A stretch of DNA of 33,976 nt from contig NZ_LT700212.1 in assembly GCF_900155435.1 (NCBI RefSeq), positions 3,255,578-3,289,553 on the forward strand. The letters are read 5' to 3'. Positions 7,156-17,917 of this stretch are shown piece after piece. The notes under the pieces are model-generated. The model saw only the letters and a program-made list of their open reading frames with translations. It searched no databases and was not told the origin of the DNA. The position numbers were made by a program, and so were the translations under genes. Source of the DNA: Actinomyces provencensis. GTDB lineage: Bacteria; Actinomycetota; Actinomycetes; Actinomycetales; Actinomycetaceae. Each line of letters starts with the position of its first letter. The first letter of the stretch is position 1.

Positions 7156-7710
7156 ATGGGACTTGAGGAGCAGTTGCCCGCAGGCATCGCCCTGACGAGC
7201 GTCGAGAAGGTGCTGGGCCTGGCCCGCAAGCACAGCCAGTGGCCCGTCACCATGGGTCTGGCGTGCTGCGCGATCGAGATGATGGCCGCGGGCACCCCGC
7301 GCTTCGACATGGCGCGCTTCGGCCTGGAGGTCTTCAGGGCCTCCCCGCGCCACGCCGACGTCATGATCGTCTCGGGCCGCGTGTCCCAGAAGATGGCGCC
7401 GATCATCCGCCGCGTCTACGACTCCATGCCCGAACCCAAGTGGGTCATCTCGATGGGCGCCTGCGCCTCCTCGGGTGGCATGTTCAACAACTACGCGATC
7501 GTCCAGGGGTGCGACCACATCGTCCCCGTGGACGTCTACCTGCCCGGCTGCCCGCCGCGCCCCGAGGCCCTCATCCACTCGATCCTCACCCTGCGCGAGC
7601 AGATCGCCAAGGAGCCGCTGGGGGTCAACCGCCGCGAGATCGCCCGCAAGGCCGAGCAGGCCGCGCTCGCCGCCACGCCCACCCACCAGATGAAGGGACT
7701 GCTCGCATGA
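7156..7710 (+). CDS. nuoB: NADH-quinone oxidoreductase subunit B (N2 cluster)
   Basis: This 184-residue peripheral-arm subunit holds [4Fe-4S] cluster N2, which hands electrons to menaquinone. All four ligands are present: the adjacent pair C37-C38 ([10 protein letters not shown]), C103 (GACASSGG) and C132 ([10 protein letters not shown]). The start has GAGGA 12 bases upstream of the ATG. The C-terminus extends a little beyond the core, ending in a charged Ala/Lys-rich tail. Its stop overlaps the nuoC start in an ATGA, so the two are translationally coupled. Confidence 0.97.
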   Translation: MGLEEQLPAGIALTSVEKVLGLARKHSQWPVTMGLACCAIEMMAAGTPRFDMARFGLEVFRASPRHADVMIVSGRVSQKMAPIIRRVYDSMPEPKWVISMGACASSGGMFNNYAIVQGCDHIVPVDVYLPGCPPRPEALIHSILTLREQIAKEPLGVNRREIARKAEQAALAATPTHQMKGLLA

Positions 7711-8447
7711 GCGACGACCTCACCGAGGTCCCCGCACAGGGCGACGGCTCCGTCGTCCACGAGGGCGGCTCCCGTGCCTTCCCGCTGCCCGAGCCCATCG
7801 CGGTGCGCCACGGCAGCTTCGGCGTCCACGACGCCGGGGACACCACCGGCTTCGGGGGACTCCAGGAGACCTTCACCCTGCCGGGTGAGTCCGCGCGTCC
7901 CTACGGCGGATGGTTCGACGGCGTCGTCGACATCCTCGAGGAACTCCTCACCGAGGACGGCCTGAACCCCGGGGACGTCATCGAGAAGGTCGTCGTCGAG
8001 CACGGCCAGCTGACGATCTTCATCGTGCGCGAGTACATCGAGCGCGTCACCCGCCACCTGCGCGACGACCAGGACCTTCGCTTCGAGCTGTGCCTGGGCG
8101 TGTCGGGTGTGCACTACCCCGCCGACACGGGCCGCGAGCTCCACGCCGTCTACGCGCTGATGTCGGTGACGCACAACCGGCTCCTGCGCCTCGAGGTCGT
8201 CTGCCCGGACGAGGACCCCCACATCCCCTCCGTCGTCGCGGTCTACCCCGCCAACGACTGGCAGGAGCGCGAGACCTGGGACCTCATCGGCATCGTCTTC
8301 GACGGCCACCCGGCGCTCACCCGCACCGCGCTCCCCGATGACTGGGTCGGCCACCCCCAGCGCAAGGACTACCCACTGGGTGGCATCCCCGTCGAGTACA
8401 AGGGCGCCACCGTTCCCCCGGCCGACACGCGGAGGTCGTACAACTGA
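7707..8447 (+). CDS. nuoC: NADH-quinone oxidoreductase subunit C
   Basis: This 246-residue 30-kDa-type subunit binds NuoD and supports the quinone-reducing module; it carries no cofactor. The first 50-60 residues are a variable extension. The core follows, with the family signature [16 protein letters not shown], then a GHP-x-RKDYPLGG ending near residue 231. The ATG overlaps the nuoB stop (ATGA), and the stop overlaps the nuoD start (TGATG). It is separate from nuoD, unlike the fused NuoCD of enterobacteria. Confidence 0.96.
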   Translation: MSDDLTEVPAQGDGSVVHEGGSRAFPLPEPIAVRHGSFGVHDAGDTTGFGGLQETFTLPGESARPYGGWFDGVVDILEELLTEDGLNPGDVIEKVVVEHGQLTIFIVREYIERVTRHLRDDQDLRFELCLGVSGVHYPADTGRELHAVYALMSVTHNRLLRLEVVCPDEDPHIPSVVAVYPANDWQERETWDLIGIVFDGHPALTRTALPDDWVGHPQRKDYPLGGIPVEYKGATVPPADTRRSYN

Positions 8448-9802
8448 TGACTGACCAGACCTACCGGTTCCACGCCGCACCCGGCTCCGGGACCCTCGAC
8501 GTCGACGAGGTCCCCGAGGTCCTCGCCCAGGGCGGTGACTGGGAGGACGTGCTCAACGAGATCCACAAGATCTCCCAGGAGCGCATCGTCCTGAACATGG
8601 GACCCGTGCACCCCTCGACCCACGGCGTGCTGCGCCTAGTCCTCGAGCTGGACGGCGAACTCGTGCGCGAGACCCGGGTCGACACCGGCTACCTGCACAC
8701 CGGCATCGAGAAGAACATGGAGTACCGCACCTGGACCCAGGGCGTCACCTTCTGCACCCGCATGGACTACGTGGCCCCCTTCTTCCAGGAGGTCGGCTAC
8801 TGCCTCGGTGTGGAGAACCTGCTGGGGATCACCGATGACATCCCCGAACGCGCCACGCTGATCCGCGTGCTCCTCATGGAGCTCAATCGCATCGCCTCCC
8901 ACGTGGTGGCCATCGGCACGGGCGGCAACGAGCTCGGCGCCACGACGATGATGACCATCGCCTTCCGCGGGCGCGAGGAGATCCTGCGGATCTTCGAGCG
9001 CATCACGGGGCTGCGCATGAACCACGCGTTCATCCGCCCCGGCGGGGTCGCCCAGGACCTCCCCTCCGGGATGGTCGAGTACATCCGGGAGAAGCTCCCC
9101 AAGGTCCGTCGTGACATCGGTGAGCTCCAGGACCTGTGCGTCCAGAACCCGATCTTCCGCAAGCGCTTCATCGGCGCCGGCTTCCTGCCGCTGTCGGCCA
9201 CCATGGCCCTCGGGTTCACCGGCCCGGGCCTGCGGGCCGCGGGCGTGCCGATGGACCTGCGCAAGATGCAGCCCTACTGCGGGTACGAGACCTACGAGTT
9301 CGACGTCCCGACCTACGACGCGAACGACGCCTACAACCGCACGATGGTCCGCTTCGACGAGTGCTACCAGTCGCTGCGCATCGTCAACCAGGTGCTCGAG
9401 CGCCTCGAGGCCACCGACGGGGAACCGGTCATGGTCGCCGACCCCCGCATCGCCTGGCCCGCGCAGCTCAGCGTCGCCAGTGACGGGCAGGGCAACTCCC
9501 TGGAGCACATCTGGGAGATCATGGGTGAGTCCATGGAGTCCCTCATCCACCACTTCAAGCTCGTCACCGAGGGCTTCCGGGTCCCGGCGGGGCAGACCTA
9601 CGTCGCCCTCGAGCACGCGAAGGGCGTGCTCGGTGTCCACCTGGTCTCCGACGGCGGGACGAGGCCCTACCGGGCCCACTTCCGTGACCCCTCCTTCGCG
9701 AACCTGCAATCACTGGCCATGATGACCGAGGGCGGCCAGTTGGCCGACGTGGTCGTCTCGCTGGCCACCATCGACCCTGTCCTGGGAGGCGTCGACCGAT
9801 GA
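8447..9802 (+). CDS. nuoD: NADH-quinone oxidoreductase subunit D
   Basis: This 451-residue 49-kDa-type subunit forms most of the quinone-binding cavity with NuoB. Recognisable parts are [22 protein letters not shown] (conserved HPSTH loop), the RxDYV segment [10 protein letters not shown], the PGGVAQDLP loop, and the C-terminal DPVLGGVDR close to the DPV-x-G-x-VDR family ending. The N-terminal 45 residues are a variable lead-in. The length is normal. The start overlaps the nuoC stop by one base and the stop overlaps the nuoE start (ATGA). Confidence 0.97.
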   Translation: MTDQTYRFHAAPGSGTLDVDEVPEVLAQGGDWEDVLNEIHKISQERIVLNMGPVHPSTHGVLRLVLELDGELVRETRVDTGYLHTGIEKNMEYRTWTQGVTFCTRMDYVAPFFQEVGYCLGVENLLGITDDIPERATLIRVLLMELNRIASHVVAIGTGGNELGATTMMTIAFRGREEILRIFERITGLRMNHAFIRPGGVAQDLPSGMVEYIREKLPKVRRDIGELQDLCVQNPIFRKRFIGAGFLPLSATMALGFTGPGLRAAGVPMDLRKMQPYCGYETYEFDVPTYDANDAYNRTMVRFDECYQSLRIVNQVLERLEATDGEPVMVADPRIAWPAQLSVASDGQGNSLEHIWEIMGESMESLIHHFKLVTEGFRVPAGQTYVALEHAKGVLGVHLVSDGGTRPYRAHFRDPSFANLQSLAMMTEGGQLADVVVSLATIDPVLGGVDR

Positions 9803-10530
9803 GCTACACCCCTGACGTGGAGGCGCGACTGCGCACCGAGGCCGCGGAGGTCATCGGACGCTACCCGAGCGGGCACGAGCGCTCCGCGCTCCTGCCCCTG
9901 CTCCACCTGGTCCAGTCGGAGGACGGTTTCGTCTCCCCCGACGGGATCGCGCTGTGCGCGGAGCTGCTGGGGCTCACGCGGGCCGAGGTCTCGGCGGTGG
10001 CCACCTTCTACACCCAGTACAAGCGCCACCCCACCGGCGAGTACCTGGTGGGTGTGTGCACCAACGCGCTGTGCGCGGTGATGGGCGGTGACGAGATCTG
10101 GGAGGCCGTCTCCGAGCACGTCGGCGTCGGCACCGACGAGACCAGCGAGTCCGGGCACATCACCCTGGAACGCATCGAGTGCAACGCCGCCTGCGACTAC
10201 GCGCCCGTGGTCATGGTGAACTGGGAGTTCTTCGACAACCAGACGCCGGAGTCCGCGGTCGCCCTCGTCGACGACATCGAGGCCGGGCGCCCCCTGCACC
10301 CCACGCGTGGCGCGGACGTCGTCGCCCCCTTCACCGCCGTGGAGCACGTGCTGGCCGGGTTCCCCGACGGGCACGCCGACGAGGGGCCCAGCGCCGGGGA
10401 GAACTCGTTGCTGGGACTGCGCATCGCGGAGGCCAATGACTGGCACGCCCCCGTCGCCCTGCCCGAGGCGGCACCGACCGAGGACGCACCGGCTGCCGGT
10501 GCCGCACCCACGGAGGGAGAGGACAAGTGA
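9799..10530 (+). CDS. nuoE: NADH-quinone oxidoreductase subunit E
   Basis: This 243-residue 24-kDa-type subunit of the NADH-oxidising module binds [2Fe-2S] cluster N1a. The thioredoxin-like core ends near residue 150 and carries the four ligands as C87-x4-C92 and C128-x3-C132. A tail of about 90 residues follows; its last part is Pro/Ala/Glu-rich and probably disordered. Longer NuoE proteins are usual in actinobacteria. The start overlaps nuoD (ATGA) and the end overlaps nuoF (GTGA). Confidence 0.96.
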   Translation: MSYTPDVEARLRTEAAEVIGRYPSGHERSALLPLLHLVQSEDGFVSPDGIALCAELLGLTRAEVSAVATFYTQYKRHPTGEYLVGVCTNALCAVMGGDEIWEAVSEHVGVGTDETSESGHITLERIECNAACDYAPVVMVNWEFFDNQTPESAVALVDDIEAGRPLHPTRGADVVAPFTAVEHVLAGFPDGHADEGPSAGENSLLGLRIAEANDWHAPVALPEAAPTEDAPAAGAAPTEGEDK

Positions 10531-11828
10531 CCACCTACAGCGCACCGTCCACCCTGACCCCCATCGTCACGCGGGGCTGGGACGAGGACCGCTCCTGGAC
10601 CCTCGAGTCCTACCTCGCCCGCGGCGGGTACGAGGGGCTCAGGAAGGCCAACACCATGGAGCCCGCGGAGATCACCGAGGCCGTCAAGGCCTCGGGCCTG
10701 CGCGGACGCGGTGGTGCGGGCTTCCCCACCGGCCTCAAGTGGTCCTTCCTGCCCCCCGACGACGGCCTGCCGCGCTACCTCGTGGTCAACGGCGACGAGT
10801 CGGAGCCCGGGACCTGCAAGGACATGCCGCTCATCATGGCGAACCCCCACATCCTCGTGGAGGGCATGGCCATCACCTCGCGTGCCATCAACTGCCACCA
10901 CGCGTTCGTCTACCTGCGCGGGGAGGTCGTCCACGTCTACCGGCGTCTCCTGGCCGCCATCGCCGAGGCGGAGGCCGCTGGTCTCCTCGGGGACCTGACG
11001 ATCACCGCCCACGCCGGCGCCGGCGCCTACATCTGCGGTGAGGAGACGGCGCTGCTCGACTCCCTGGAGGGCTTCCGCGGGCACCCCCGCCTCAAGCCCC
11101 CCTTCCCCGCCGTCGAGGGCCTGTACGCCCGGCCCACCGTCATCAACAACGTCGAGTCCATCAGCCAGGTGCCCGGCATCTTCCGCGAGTCGGTCGACTG
11201 GTACGCGTCGATGGGCACCGAGAAGTCCAAGGGGCACGGCATCTTCTCCGTCTCGGGGCACGTCAACCACCCCGGGCAGTTCGAGGCGCCCTTCGGGATC
11301 ACGATGCGTGAACTCATCGAGCTCGCCGGCGGGGTCCGCGACGGCCACCACCTGAAGTTCTGGACGCCCGGTGGGTCCTCCACCCCGCTGTTCACCGAGG
11401 AGGACCTCGACGTCCCCCTGGACTACGAGTCCGTCGGGGCGGCGGGGTCGATGCTGGCCACGCGCGCGCTGCAGGTCTTCGACGAGACGACCTCCGTGGT
11501 CCGCGTCATCGCGCGGTGGACGGAGTTCTACCAGCACGAGTCCTGCGGCAAGTGCACGCCCTGCCGCGAGGGGACGTACTGGCTCAAGCAGATCATGTTC
11601 CGTCTCGAGAAGGGTCAGGGCCTGCCCGGCGACGTCGACCTGCTCGACGAGATCGCCCACAACATCTTCGGGCGCAGCTTCTGCGCGCTCGGGGACGCGG
11701 CGGCCACCCCGATCATGTCGGGGATCAAGAAGTTCCGCGACGAGTTCGAGGCCGGACTCACGACGCCCGCACGGGAACTGTTCCCCTACGAGGCGAGCGC
11801 CAACTACGCCCGAGGAGGTGTCCGATGA
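10527..11828 (+). CDS. nuoF: NADH-quinone oxidoreductase subunit F
   Basis: This 433-residue 51-kDa-type subunit oxidises NADH through FMN and passes electrons to [4Fe-4S] cluster N3. The FMN/NADH glycine loop GRGGAGFPTG starts at residue 60, followed by NGDESEPGTCKD and an AYICGEETALL segment. N3 ligands are C340, C343 and C346 (ESCGKCTPCREG) and C386 (RSFCALGD). The start is a GTG overlapping the nuoE stop; the stop overlaps nuoG (ATGA). All expected catalytic motifs are intact. Confidence 0.97.
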   Translation: MTTYSAPSTLTPIVTRGWDEDRSWTLESYLARGGYEGLRKANTMEPAEITEAVKASGLRGRGGAGFPTGLKWSFLPPDDGLPRYLVVNGDESEPGTCKDMPLIMANPHILVEGMAITSRAINCHHAFVYLRGEVVHVYRRLLAAIAEAEAAGLLGDLTITAHAGAGAYICGEETALLDSLEGFRGHPRLKPPFPAVEGLYARPTVINNVESISQVPGIFRESVDWYASMGTEKSKGHGIFSVSGHVNHPGQFEAPFGITMRELIELAGGVRDGHHLKFWTPGGSSTPLFTEEDLDVPLDYESVGAAGSMLATRALQVFDETTSVVRVIARWTEFYQHESCGKCTPCREGTYWLKQIMFRLEKGQGLPGDVDLLDEIAHNIFGRSFCALGDAAATPIMSGIKKFRDEFEAGLTTPARELFPYEASANYARGGVR

Positions 11829-14398
11829 GCGAGGCCACCGACCTGGTGGACGTCGTCATCGACGACGTGCAGCTGAGCGTGCCGAAGGGGACGCTCGTCA
11901 TCCGGGCCGCGGAGCAGGCGGGGATCCGCATCCCGCGCTTCTGCGACCACCCGCTGCTCAAGCCTGCCGCCGCGTGCCGCCAGTGCCTCGTCGAGGTCGG
12001 CATGCCCGACCGGCGCACCGGGGAACTGCGGTTCATGCCCAAGCCCCAGCCCTCCTGCGCCCAGACGGTCTCCCCCGGGATGGTCGTGCGCACGCAGCAC
12101 ACCTCCGAGGTCGCCCGCAAGGCCCAGCACGGGGTGATGGAGTTCCTCCTCATCAACCACCCCTTGGACTGCCCGATCTGCGACAAGGGCGGCGAGTGCC
12201 CCCTGCAGAACCAGGCGATGACCGAGGGACGCGGCAAGTCACGCTTCACCGACGCGAAGCGCACCTACCCCAAGCCCCTGCTGCTGACCAGCCAGATCAT
12301 TCTGGACCGCGACCGGTGCATCCTGTGCCAGCGCTGCGTGCGCTTCGGCAAGGAGATCGCCGGGGACGCGTTCATCGACCTCCAGGGTCGCGGCGGTGGC
12401 ACGGCCCCCACGGACGACCACTACTTCATGCCCGAGCAGATCGGCTCCTTCGACACCCAGGTGCTGGCCTTCCACGACGTCTCCGCCGACGGCCCGCGCC
12501 CCGCGCAGCTCTCGGGCCCCTACGGCGAGGCCGGGATCATCGGTTCCATGGATCCCGGCGAGCTGCCGGAGTCGGGGCGTGACCAGTCGGGGCGCGCATT
12601 CGCCTCCTACTTCTCGGGCAACATCATCCAGATCTGCCCGGTGGGTGCGCTCACCGCCTCGTCCTACCGTTTCCGCTCCCGCCCCTTCGACATCGTCTCC
12701 ACGGCCTCGGTCACGGAGCAGGACGCCTCCGGCTCCGCCCTGCGCATCGATGTGCGCCACGGGGAGGTCGTGCGTCGCATGGCCGGCAACGACCCCGAGG
12801 TCAACGAGGAGTGGATCACCGACAAGGACCGCTTCGCCTTCGAGTGGGACCGCGAGTCCCGCCTCAACCTGCCCCTGGTCCGTGAGGACGGCGTGCTGGT
12901 GCCGACCTCGTGGTCGGACGCCCTGGACCGCGTGCACCGCGGCCTCGAGGAGGCCCGCACGCAGGGGACCGTCGGCCTGCTGCCCGGCGGGCGCCTCACC
13001 TTCGAGGACGCCTGGGCCTGGTCGAAGTTCGCGCGCACCGTGCTGCACACCGACTCCGTGGACGCCCGCGCCCGCTCGGAGTCGGAGGAGGAACGCGGCT
13101 TCCTGGCCTCCCGCGTGGCGGGCACCGGACTGGGCGTGACCTACTCCGACCTCGAGGACGCCGGGCAGGTCCTGCTCGTGGCCTTCGAGCCCGAGGACGA
13201 GTGCGGCAGCGTGTTCCTGCGTCTGCGCAAGGGTGTCCTCGCCGGAGGTGTGGAGGTCGCCACCGTCGCCCCGTTCACGACGCCCGGCTCCCACAAGATG
13301 GGCGCCGAGGTGCTGCACGCCGCTCCCGGGACCGAGACCGAGGTCGTCTCCGCGATCTCCCCCTCCGGCGAGCACGCCGACCTCTTCGGACGGCTGTCCG
13401 GAGGCGTCATCCTGGTCGGGGAGCGCGCAGCGCGCACCCCGGGCCTGCTCAGTGCTGTGGCGGCCCTGGCCGACGCGGCCGGCGCGCGGCTCCAGTGGAT
13501 CCCCCGTCGCTCCGGTGAACGCGGGGCCGTCGAGGCAGGCCTCCTGCCCGGATTGCTGCCCTTCGGGCGACCCCTGGAGGACGAGGGCGCACGTGGGTCC
13601 CTCGGGTGGGACGGCGTCCCGACCGAGGCGGGCCTGTCCGCCGACGGGATCATCGGGGCCGGTGTCGAGGGCGCCCTCGCAGGCGTCGTCGTCGGGGGTG
13701 TCGACCCCCGCGACTTCGACGATCCGGCGCGCTTCCTCACCGCCGTCGAGCGGGCGGGGTTCGTGGTCTCCCTCGAGGTCCGCGCCTCCGCCGTCACCGA
13801 ACTCGCCGACGTGGTGCTGCCGGTGGCCCCGCCGCTGGAGAAGAACGGCACCTTCCTCAACTGGGAGGGTCGCCTGCGTCCCTTCGGTCAGGCCGTCTCG
13901 GCGCGGTCGCTGACCGACCGTGACGTCCTGGTCCGCCTGGCACGCGAGTTCGGCGTGGACCTGGGCATCGAGACGCTCACCGCGCTCTACGACGAGGTCA
14001 ACCCGCTGATGTCCTGGACGGGTGCGCGGGTCGTCCCCGCACCGACGGTGCCCCCGGCGCCCCCCGTGGTCGCCGCCGGCGAGGCGGTGCTGGCCACCCA
14101 CAAGCCGATGCTCGACGCCGGTCGTCTCCAGGACGGTGCCCCCTGGCTGGCCGGTTCGGCCCGCCGCCCGGTGGCGCTCGCCTCGGCAGCAACCCTCGAA
14201 TCCTCCGGTGTCGCGGACGGTGGTCGCCTCACGGTGACGACCGGCCGTGGCTCCGTCACCCTGCCCGTGGAGGTCGCGGACCTGCCCGACAATGTCGTGT
14301 GGGTCCCCGAGTGCTCGCAGGGGTCCCTCGTCCATGAGTCGCTCGGGACCGCCGGTTCCGTGGTGACGCTGAGCGCCACAGCGGAGGTGGCCCGGTGA
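11825..14398 (+). CDS. nuoG: NADH-quinone oxidoreductase subunit G (N7 ligands lost)
   Basis: This 857-residue large peripheral-arm subunit is the electron wire from NuoF/E to NuoI. The N-terminal ferredoxin part has N1b ligands C40, C51, C54 and C78; N5 ligands H112, C116, C119 and C125; and N4 ligands C165, C168, C171 and C271. A molybdopterin-oxidoreductase-like domain follows, with no cofactor expected. At the place where many actinobacterial NuoG proteins have CX2CX3CX27C for the off-path cluster N7, this one has T297, D300, S304 and T332: the spacing is exact but every cysteine is replaced, so N7 should be absent. The start overlaps nuoF (ATGA) and the end overlaps nuoH (GTGA). Confidence 0.96.
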   Translation: MSEATDLVDVVIDDVQLSVPKGTLVIRAAEQAGIRIPRFCDHPLLKPAAACRQCLVEVGMPDRRTGELRFMPKPQPSCAQTVSPGMVVRTQHTSEVARKAQHGVMEFLLINHPLDCPICDKGGECPLQNQAMTEGRGKSRFTDAKRTYPKPLLLTSQIILDRDRCILCQRCVRFGKEIAGDAFIDLQGRGGGTAPTDDHYFMPEQIGSFDTQVLAFHDVSADGPRPAQLSGPYGEAGIIGSMDPGELPESGRDQSGRAFASYFSGNIIQICPVGALTASSYRFRSRPFDIVSTASVTEQDASGSALRIDVRHGEVVRRMAGNDPEVNEEWITDKDRFAFEWDRESRLNLPLVREDGVLVPTSWSDALDRVHRGLEEARTQGTVGLLPGGRLTFEDAWAWSKFARTVLHTDSVDARARSESEEERGFLASRVAGTGLGVTYSDLEDAGQVLLVAFEPEDECGSVFLRLRKGVLAGGVEVATVAPFTTPGSHKMGAEVLHAAPGTETEVVSAISPSGEHADLFGRLSGGVILVGERAARTPGLLSAVAALADAAGARLQWIPRRSGERGAVEAGLLPGLLPFGRPLEDEGARGSLGWDGVPTEAGLSADGIIGAGVEGALAGVVVGGVDPRDFDDPARFLTAVERAGFVVSLEVRASAVTELADVVLPVAPPLEKNGTFLNWEGRLRPFGQAVSARSLTDRDVLVRLAREFGVDLGIETLTALYDEVNPLMSWTGARVVPAPTVPPAPPVVAAGEAVLATHKPMLDAGRLQDGAPWLAGSARRPVALASAATLESSGVADGGRLTVTTGRGSVTLPVEVADLPDNVVWVPECSQGSLVHESLGTAGSVVTLSATAEVAR

Positions 14399-15747
14399 TT
14401 CCAGTACTCCCGGTCGCGGTTCCCGACTACGTCGCCGCCGACTTCACGGAGGAGACCTGGTGGTTGACGCTCATCAAGGCCGTCTTCATCCTCGTCTTCC
14501 TGATCCTCAACGTGCTGCTGGCCCTGTGGGTCGAGCGACGCGGCCTGGGGCGCATGCAGACGCGCCCCGGTCCCAACGTCGCCGGCCCCCTCGGGCTCTT
14601 CCAGGCGATCGCCGATGCCGGCAAGCTGCTGTTCAAGGAGGACATCTGGACCAAGCGGTCCGACAAGTTCCTCTACTTCCTGGCGCCCGTCATCGCCGCG
14701 TTCTGCGCCTTCAGCGTCTACGCGGTGATCCCCATGGGGCCGAACGTGTCGATGTTCGGCCACTCCACCCCGCTGCAGCTGGCGGACATGCCCGTCGCGA
14801 CGCTCTACATCCTGGCGATCACCTCGCTGGGCCTGTACGGCATCGTGCTGGGTGGCTGGTCGACCCACTCCACCCTTCCCCTCTACGGCGCGGTGCGTTC
14901 CTCCGCCCAGGTGATCTCCTACGAGCTCTCCATGGGCCTGGCCCTCGTCTCCGTCTTCATCATGGCGGGCTCGATGTCGACCTCCAGCATCGTGGCCTCC
15001 CAGGCCTCCGTGTGGTGGGCCTTCGCCCTGCTGCCCGCCTTCGTCGTCTACTGCATCTCCGCCGTCGGTGAGGTCAACCGCCTCCCCTTCGACCTCCCCG
15101 AGGCCGAGGGTGAGCTGGTCGCCGGGCACATGACGGAGTACTCCTCGATGAAGTTCGCCTGGTACTACCTCTCCGAGTACGTGAACATGCTCAACGTCTC
15201 GGCGGTGGCCACCACGATGTTCCTCGGCGGCTGGCACGCCCCGTGGCCCCTGTCCCACGTCGAGGTCATCAACTCGGGCTGGTGGGGGATGCTGTGGTTC
15301 TTCCTCAAGGTCTGGGTCTGCATGTTCCTGATGATCTGGACCCGTGGCACGCTCCTGCGCATCCGCTACGACCAGTTCATGCAGTTCGGGTGGAAGCGCC
15401 TGATCCCCGTCGCCCTGGGGTGGGTCGTCCTCGTGGCGGTCCTGCGTGGGGTGACGACCTGGGTGAGCGTCGGGCTGCCGACACTGTTCGCCGTGATCCT
15501 CGGGATCTTCGTCATCATCATGTTCGTCATGTGGATGGGTGACCGCTCGGAGGAGCGCCGGGTGGCGGCCGCCGAGGCCGTGGAGACCCCGCCCTTCGAC
15601 CCCATGGCGGACGGCTACCCCGTCCCGCCGCTGCCGGGCCAGGTCCTGCCGCCCTCCCCACGGGCGGGCAGGGCGCCGATCGCGGCGAGCGTGTCGTCCT
15701 CGACGTCGCCCGCACCCGGTACCGCCTCTGAGGAGGACGTGAAATGA
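14395..15747 (+). CDS. nuoH: NADH-quinone oxidoreductase subunit H
   Basis: This 450-residue membrane subunit connects the two arms and forms the entrance to the quinone tunnel. About eight membrane helices are visible, with conserved loops [25 protein letters not shown], and the acidic [19 protein letters not shown]. The last 60 or so residues form a Pro/Ser/Ala-rich hydrophilic tail after a membrane helix ending in [13 protein letters not shown]. The start is a GTG overlapping the nuoG stop; the stop overlaps nuoI (ATGA). Confidence 0.97.
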   Translation: MIPVLPVAVPDYVAADFTEETWWLTLIKAVFILVFLILNVLLALWVERRGLGRMQTRPGPNVAGPLGLFQAIADAGKLLFKEDIWTKRSDKFLYFLAPVIAAFCAFSVYAVIPMGPNVSMFGHSTPLQLADMPVATLYILAITSLGLYGIVLGGWSTHSTLPLYGAVRSSAQVISYELSMGLALVSVFIMAGSMSTSSIVASQASVWWAFALLPAFVVYCISAVGEVNRLPFDLPEAEGELVAGHMTEYSSMKFAWYYLSEYVNMLNVSAVATTMFLGGWHAPWPLSHVEVINSGWWGMLWFFLKVWVCMFLMIWTRGTLLRIRYDQFMQFGWKRLIPVALGWVVLVAVLRGVTTWVSVGLPTLFAVILGIFVIIMFVMWMGDRSEERRVAAAEAVETPPFDPMADGYPVPPLPGQVLPPSPRAGRAPIAASVSSSTSPAPGTASEEDVK

Positions 15748-16463
15748 ACAAGGACCAGCACCGCTGGGACGACCTGCCTTCCGAGAAGCCGGAACGGGGT
15801 CACCAGCCCCAGCCCACCGACGACATGCTCTACGAGCACGACCCGCGCGGTCCGATCGGCGAGTTCTTCGCGCCCGTCGCCGGGTACGGGGTGACCATCT
15901 CCTCGATGTTCCGCCCCACGGTGACCGAGCAGTACCCCTTCGAGGGCCCCTTCCTCCAGCCGCGCTTCCACGGCCGCCACCGGCTCAACCGGTACGCGGA
16001 CGGACTGGAGAAGTGCATCGGCTGCGAGCTCTGCGCCTGGGCGTGCCCCGCCGACGCGATCCTCGTCGAGGCCGGCTCCAACACCCCCGACGCCCAGCAC
16101 AGTCCCGGCGAGCGTTTCGGCAAGGTCTACCAGATCAACTACCTGCGCTGCATATTCTGCGGGTTCTGCATCGAGGCCTGCCCGACCCGCGCGCTGACCA
16201 TGGGCCACGACTTCGAACTCGCCGAGTACGACCGCGAGACGGAGATCTACGAGAAGACGGACCTGCTGACCCCCCTCGAGGACGGCATGCTGGCCCCGCC
16301 CCACCCGATGGTCGAGGGACTGTCGGACAGGGACTACTACCGCGGTCGCGTGACGGGACCGACGCAGGCCCAGATCGACTGGGTCGCCGAGCACCGGCCC
16401 GACGACCCCTCGCTGGCCACCGCCCAGGCGGTCCAGCCCAGCACCGAGGAGGCATCGCTGTGA
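15744..16463 (+). CDS. nuoI: NADH-quinone oxidoreductase subunit I
   Basis: This 239-residue ferredoxin-like subunit carries clusters N6a and N6b between NuoG and NuoB. Two full 4Fe-4S motifs are present: C91, C94, C97, C101 ([12 protein letters not shown]) and C136, C139, C142, C146 ([12 protein letters not shown]). About 55 hydrophilic residues precede the core and an acidic tail follows it. GAGGAGG lies upstream of the ATG, which overlaps the nuoH stop. The stop overlaps nuoJ (GTGA). One ATA isoleucine codon, rare in such GC-rich DNA, falls inside the second cluster motif. Confidence 0.97.
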   Translation: MNKDQHRWDDLPSEKPERGHQPQPTDDMLYEHDPRGPIGEFFAPVAGYGVTISSMFRPTVTEQYPFEGPFLQPRFHGRHRLNRYADGLEKCIGCELCAWACPADAILVEAGSNTPDAQHSPGERFGKVYQINYLRCIFCGFCIEACPTRALTMGHDFELAEYDRETEIYEKTDLLTPLEDGMLAPPHPMVEGLSDRDYYRGRVTGPTQAQIDWVAEHRPDDPSLATAQAVQPSTEEASL

Positions 16464-17608
16464 ACATCTCGGCCTCGTGGCCCGCGATGGGGAGCACCGG
16501 GGAGGCGATCCTCTTCTGGTGCGTGGCCACCGTGATGGTGGTGTGCGCCCTCGGTGTGCTCTTCTTCCGCAAGGCCGCCAACGCCGCCATCTGCATGGTC
16601 GGCGTCATGCTCGGGCTCGCCATCCTCTACGTCGCCCAGGGCGCCCCGTTCCTCGGCGCCGTCCAGGTGATCGTCTACACCGGCGCGATCATGATGCTGT
16701 TCCTCTTCGTCATCATGATGATCGGCATCGGCGCCTCCGACGAGTACCAGCGCCAGCGGCGGGGCAACATCGTCGCGGCAAGCCTCGGCGGCCTCGGCCT
16801 CGTCGTCATCCTGGTCGGCGTCATCGGCCACACCACGGTCTCCGAGGCCGTCGGCCTGGGTGGGGACGACCCCTACTCCAACGTGCCGGTGACGACCCTG
16901 GCGACCACGCTCTTCCAGGACCACTGGTTCTCCATGGAGCTCTCCGGCGCCCTGCTCATCACCGCGGCCATCGGGGCGATGCTCCTGACCCACACGGACC
17001 GCCTCGGCCCCAAGGTGAACCAGCACTCCACGGCACGCGCCAAGATGCGGGCCTTCAAGGAGACGGGCCGCCGTATCGGCCAGCTGCCCGCCCCCGGCGT
17101 GTACGCGACCTCCAACGCGGTGGACGTGCCCGCCATCGCCGGCGACACACTGGGTCCCGTCGAGGAGTCCGTGCCCCGCGTCCTGCGCGTGCGCGGCCTG
17201 GACCGCACGATCGGCCAGGTCGAGCCCGACGTCGCGGAGGCCCTGCAGCTCATGCGCAGCGGCTCCACCGCCGGGTCCCCCTTCGGCGCCGCCTCCTCCG
17301 GCTCGGTCCCGCGCTCGGGGTCCTGGGGCATGCCCGGACCGGGCGCGCCCGAGGGACTCGACCAGCCGGTCGCGCCCGACGAGGCCCCCGCGGGGACCAC
17401 GCAGGGCTCCGGTGCCCCGGGCGACACCGCCCAGGCGGGCGACACCGCCATCCCGGTCGCCGAGGGCGAACACGCCGACGCGGAGGGAGCCTCCGCAGGC
17501 ACCACCGCCCAGGAGGCACCCGACGCCGGCAGGCCCGGGACGGACCACGTGTCCGGCCCGGGTGAGCACGCCGCCCACACCCACGTGGAAGGTGAGGAGA
17601 AGGAATGA
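16460..17608 (+). CDS. nuoJ: NADH-quinone oxidoreductase subunit J with long hydrophilic tail
   Basis: This is a 382-residue membrane subunit. Residues 1 to about 180 contain five hydrophobic helices typical of NuoJ, including the conserved [16 protein letters not shown] helix linked to the proton channel and active-state switching. The remaining 200 residues are hydrophilic, first moderately charged, then Pro/Gly/Ala/Thr/Glu-rich with [10 protein letters not shown] at the end. Such tails occur on actinobacterial NuoJ proteins and probably face the cytoplasm. The GTG start overlaps the nuoI stop and the stop overlaps nuoK (ATGA). The frame is open upstream inside nuoI, but that part is not NuoJ. 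Confidence 0.95.
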   Translation: MNISASWPAMGSTGEAILFWCVATVMVVCALGVLFFRKAANAAICMVGVMLGLAILYVAQGAPFLGAVQVIVYTGAIMMLFLFVIMMIGIGASDEYQRQRRGNIVAASLGGLGLVVILVGVIGHTTVSEAVGLGGDDPYSNVPVTTLATTLFQDHWFSMELSGALLITAAIGAMLLTHTDRLGPKVNQHSTARAKMRAFKETGRRIGQLPAPGVYATSNAVDVPAIAGDTLGPVEESVPRVLRVRGLDRTIGQVEPDVAEALQLMRSGSTAGSPFGAASSGSVPRSGSWGMPGPGAPEGLDQPVAPDEAPAGTTQGSGAPGDTAQAGDTAIPVAEGEHADAEGASAGTTAQEAPDAGRPGTDHVSGPGEHAAHTHVEGEEKE

Positions 17609-17904
17609 GTCTGGCCTACTACCTGGTGCTGGCGGCGGTCCTGTTCGCCGTCGGCGGGGTGATCGTGCTGGTGCGCAAGTCGGCGGTGATCTCGCTGATG
17701 GGTGTTGAGCTCATGCTCAACTCCTCCAACCTCGTGTTCGTCACCTTCGCCCGGATCCACGGCGCGGTCGCGGGCGAGGTCATGGCGTTCTTCGTCATGG
17801 TCGTCGCCGCGGCCGAGGTCGTGGTGGGTCTGGCGATCATCGTGTCCATCTTCAAGTCGCGTGGCACCACGAGTGTCGACGACGTCAACCTGCTGAAGAA
17901 CTGA
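17605..17904 (+). CDS. nuoK: NADH-quinone oxidoreductase subunit K
   Basis: This 99-residue MrpC-like subunit is part of the proton-pumping membrane arm. Three helices are visible, with the two membrane glutamates at [12 protein letters not shown] and [12 protein letters not shown]. The length matches the family exactly. The ATG overlaps the nuoJ stop. NuoL follows after 13 bases, one of only three junctions from nuoA to the prenyl synthase without overlap. Confidence 0.97.
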   Translation: MSLAYYLVLAAVLFAVGGVIVLVRKSAVISLMGVELMLNSSNLVFVTFARIHGAVAGEVMAFFVMVVAAAEVVVGLAIIVSIFKSRGTTSVDDVNLLKN

Positions 17905-17917
17905 GGGCGGAGCAGAC

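Noticed and set aside
12239-14335. Nearly 700-codon frame opposite nuoG, and similar ones opposite nuoD, nuoF, nuoL, nuoM
   Set aside because: Compositionally Gly/Asp/Arg/His-rich mirror frames without motifs; the sense strand is certain complex I sequence.
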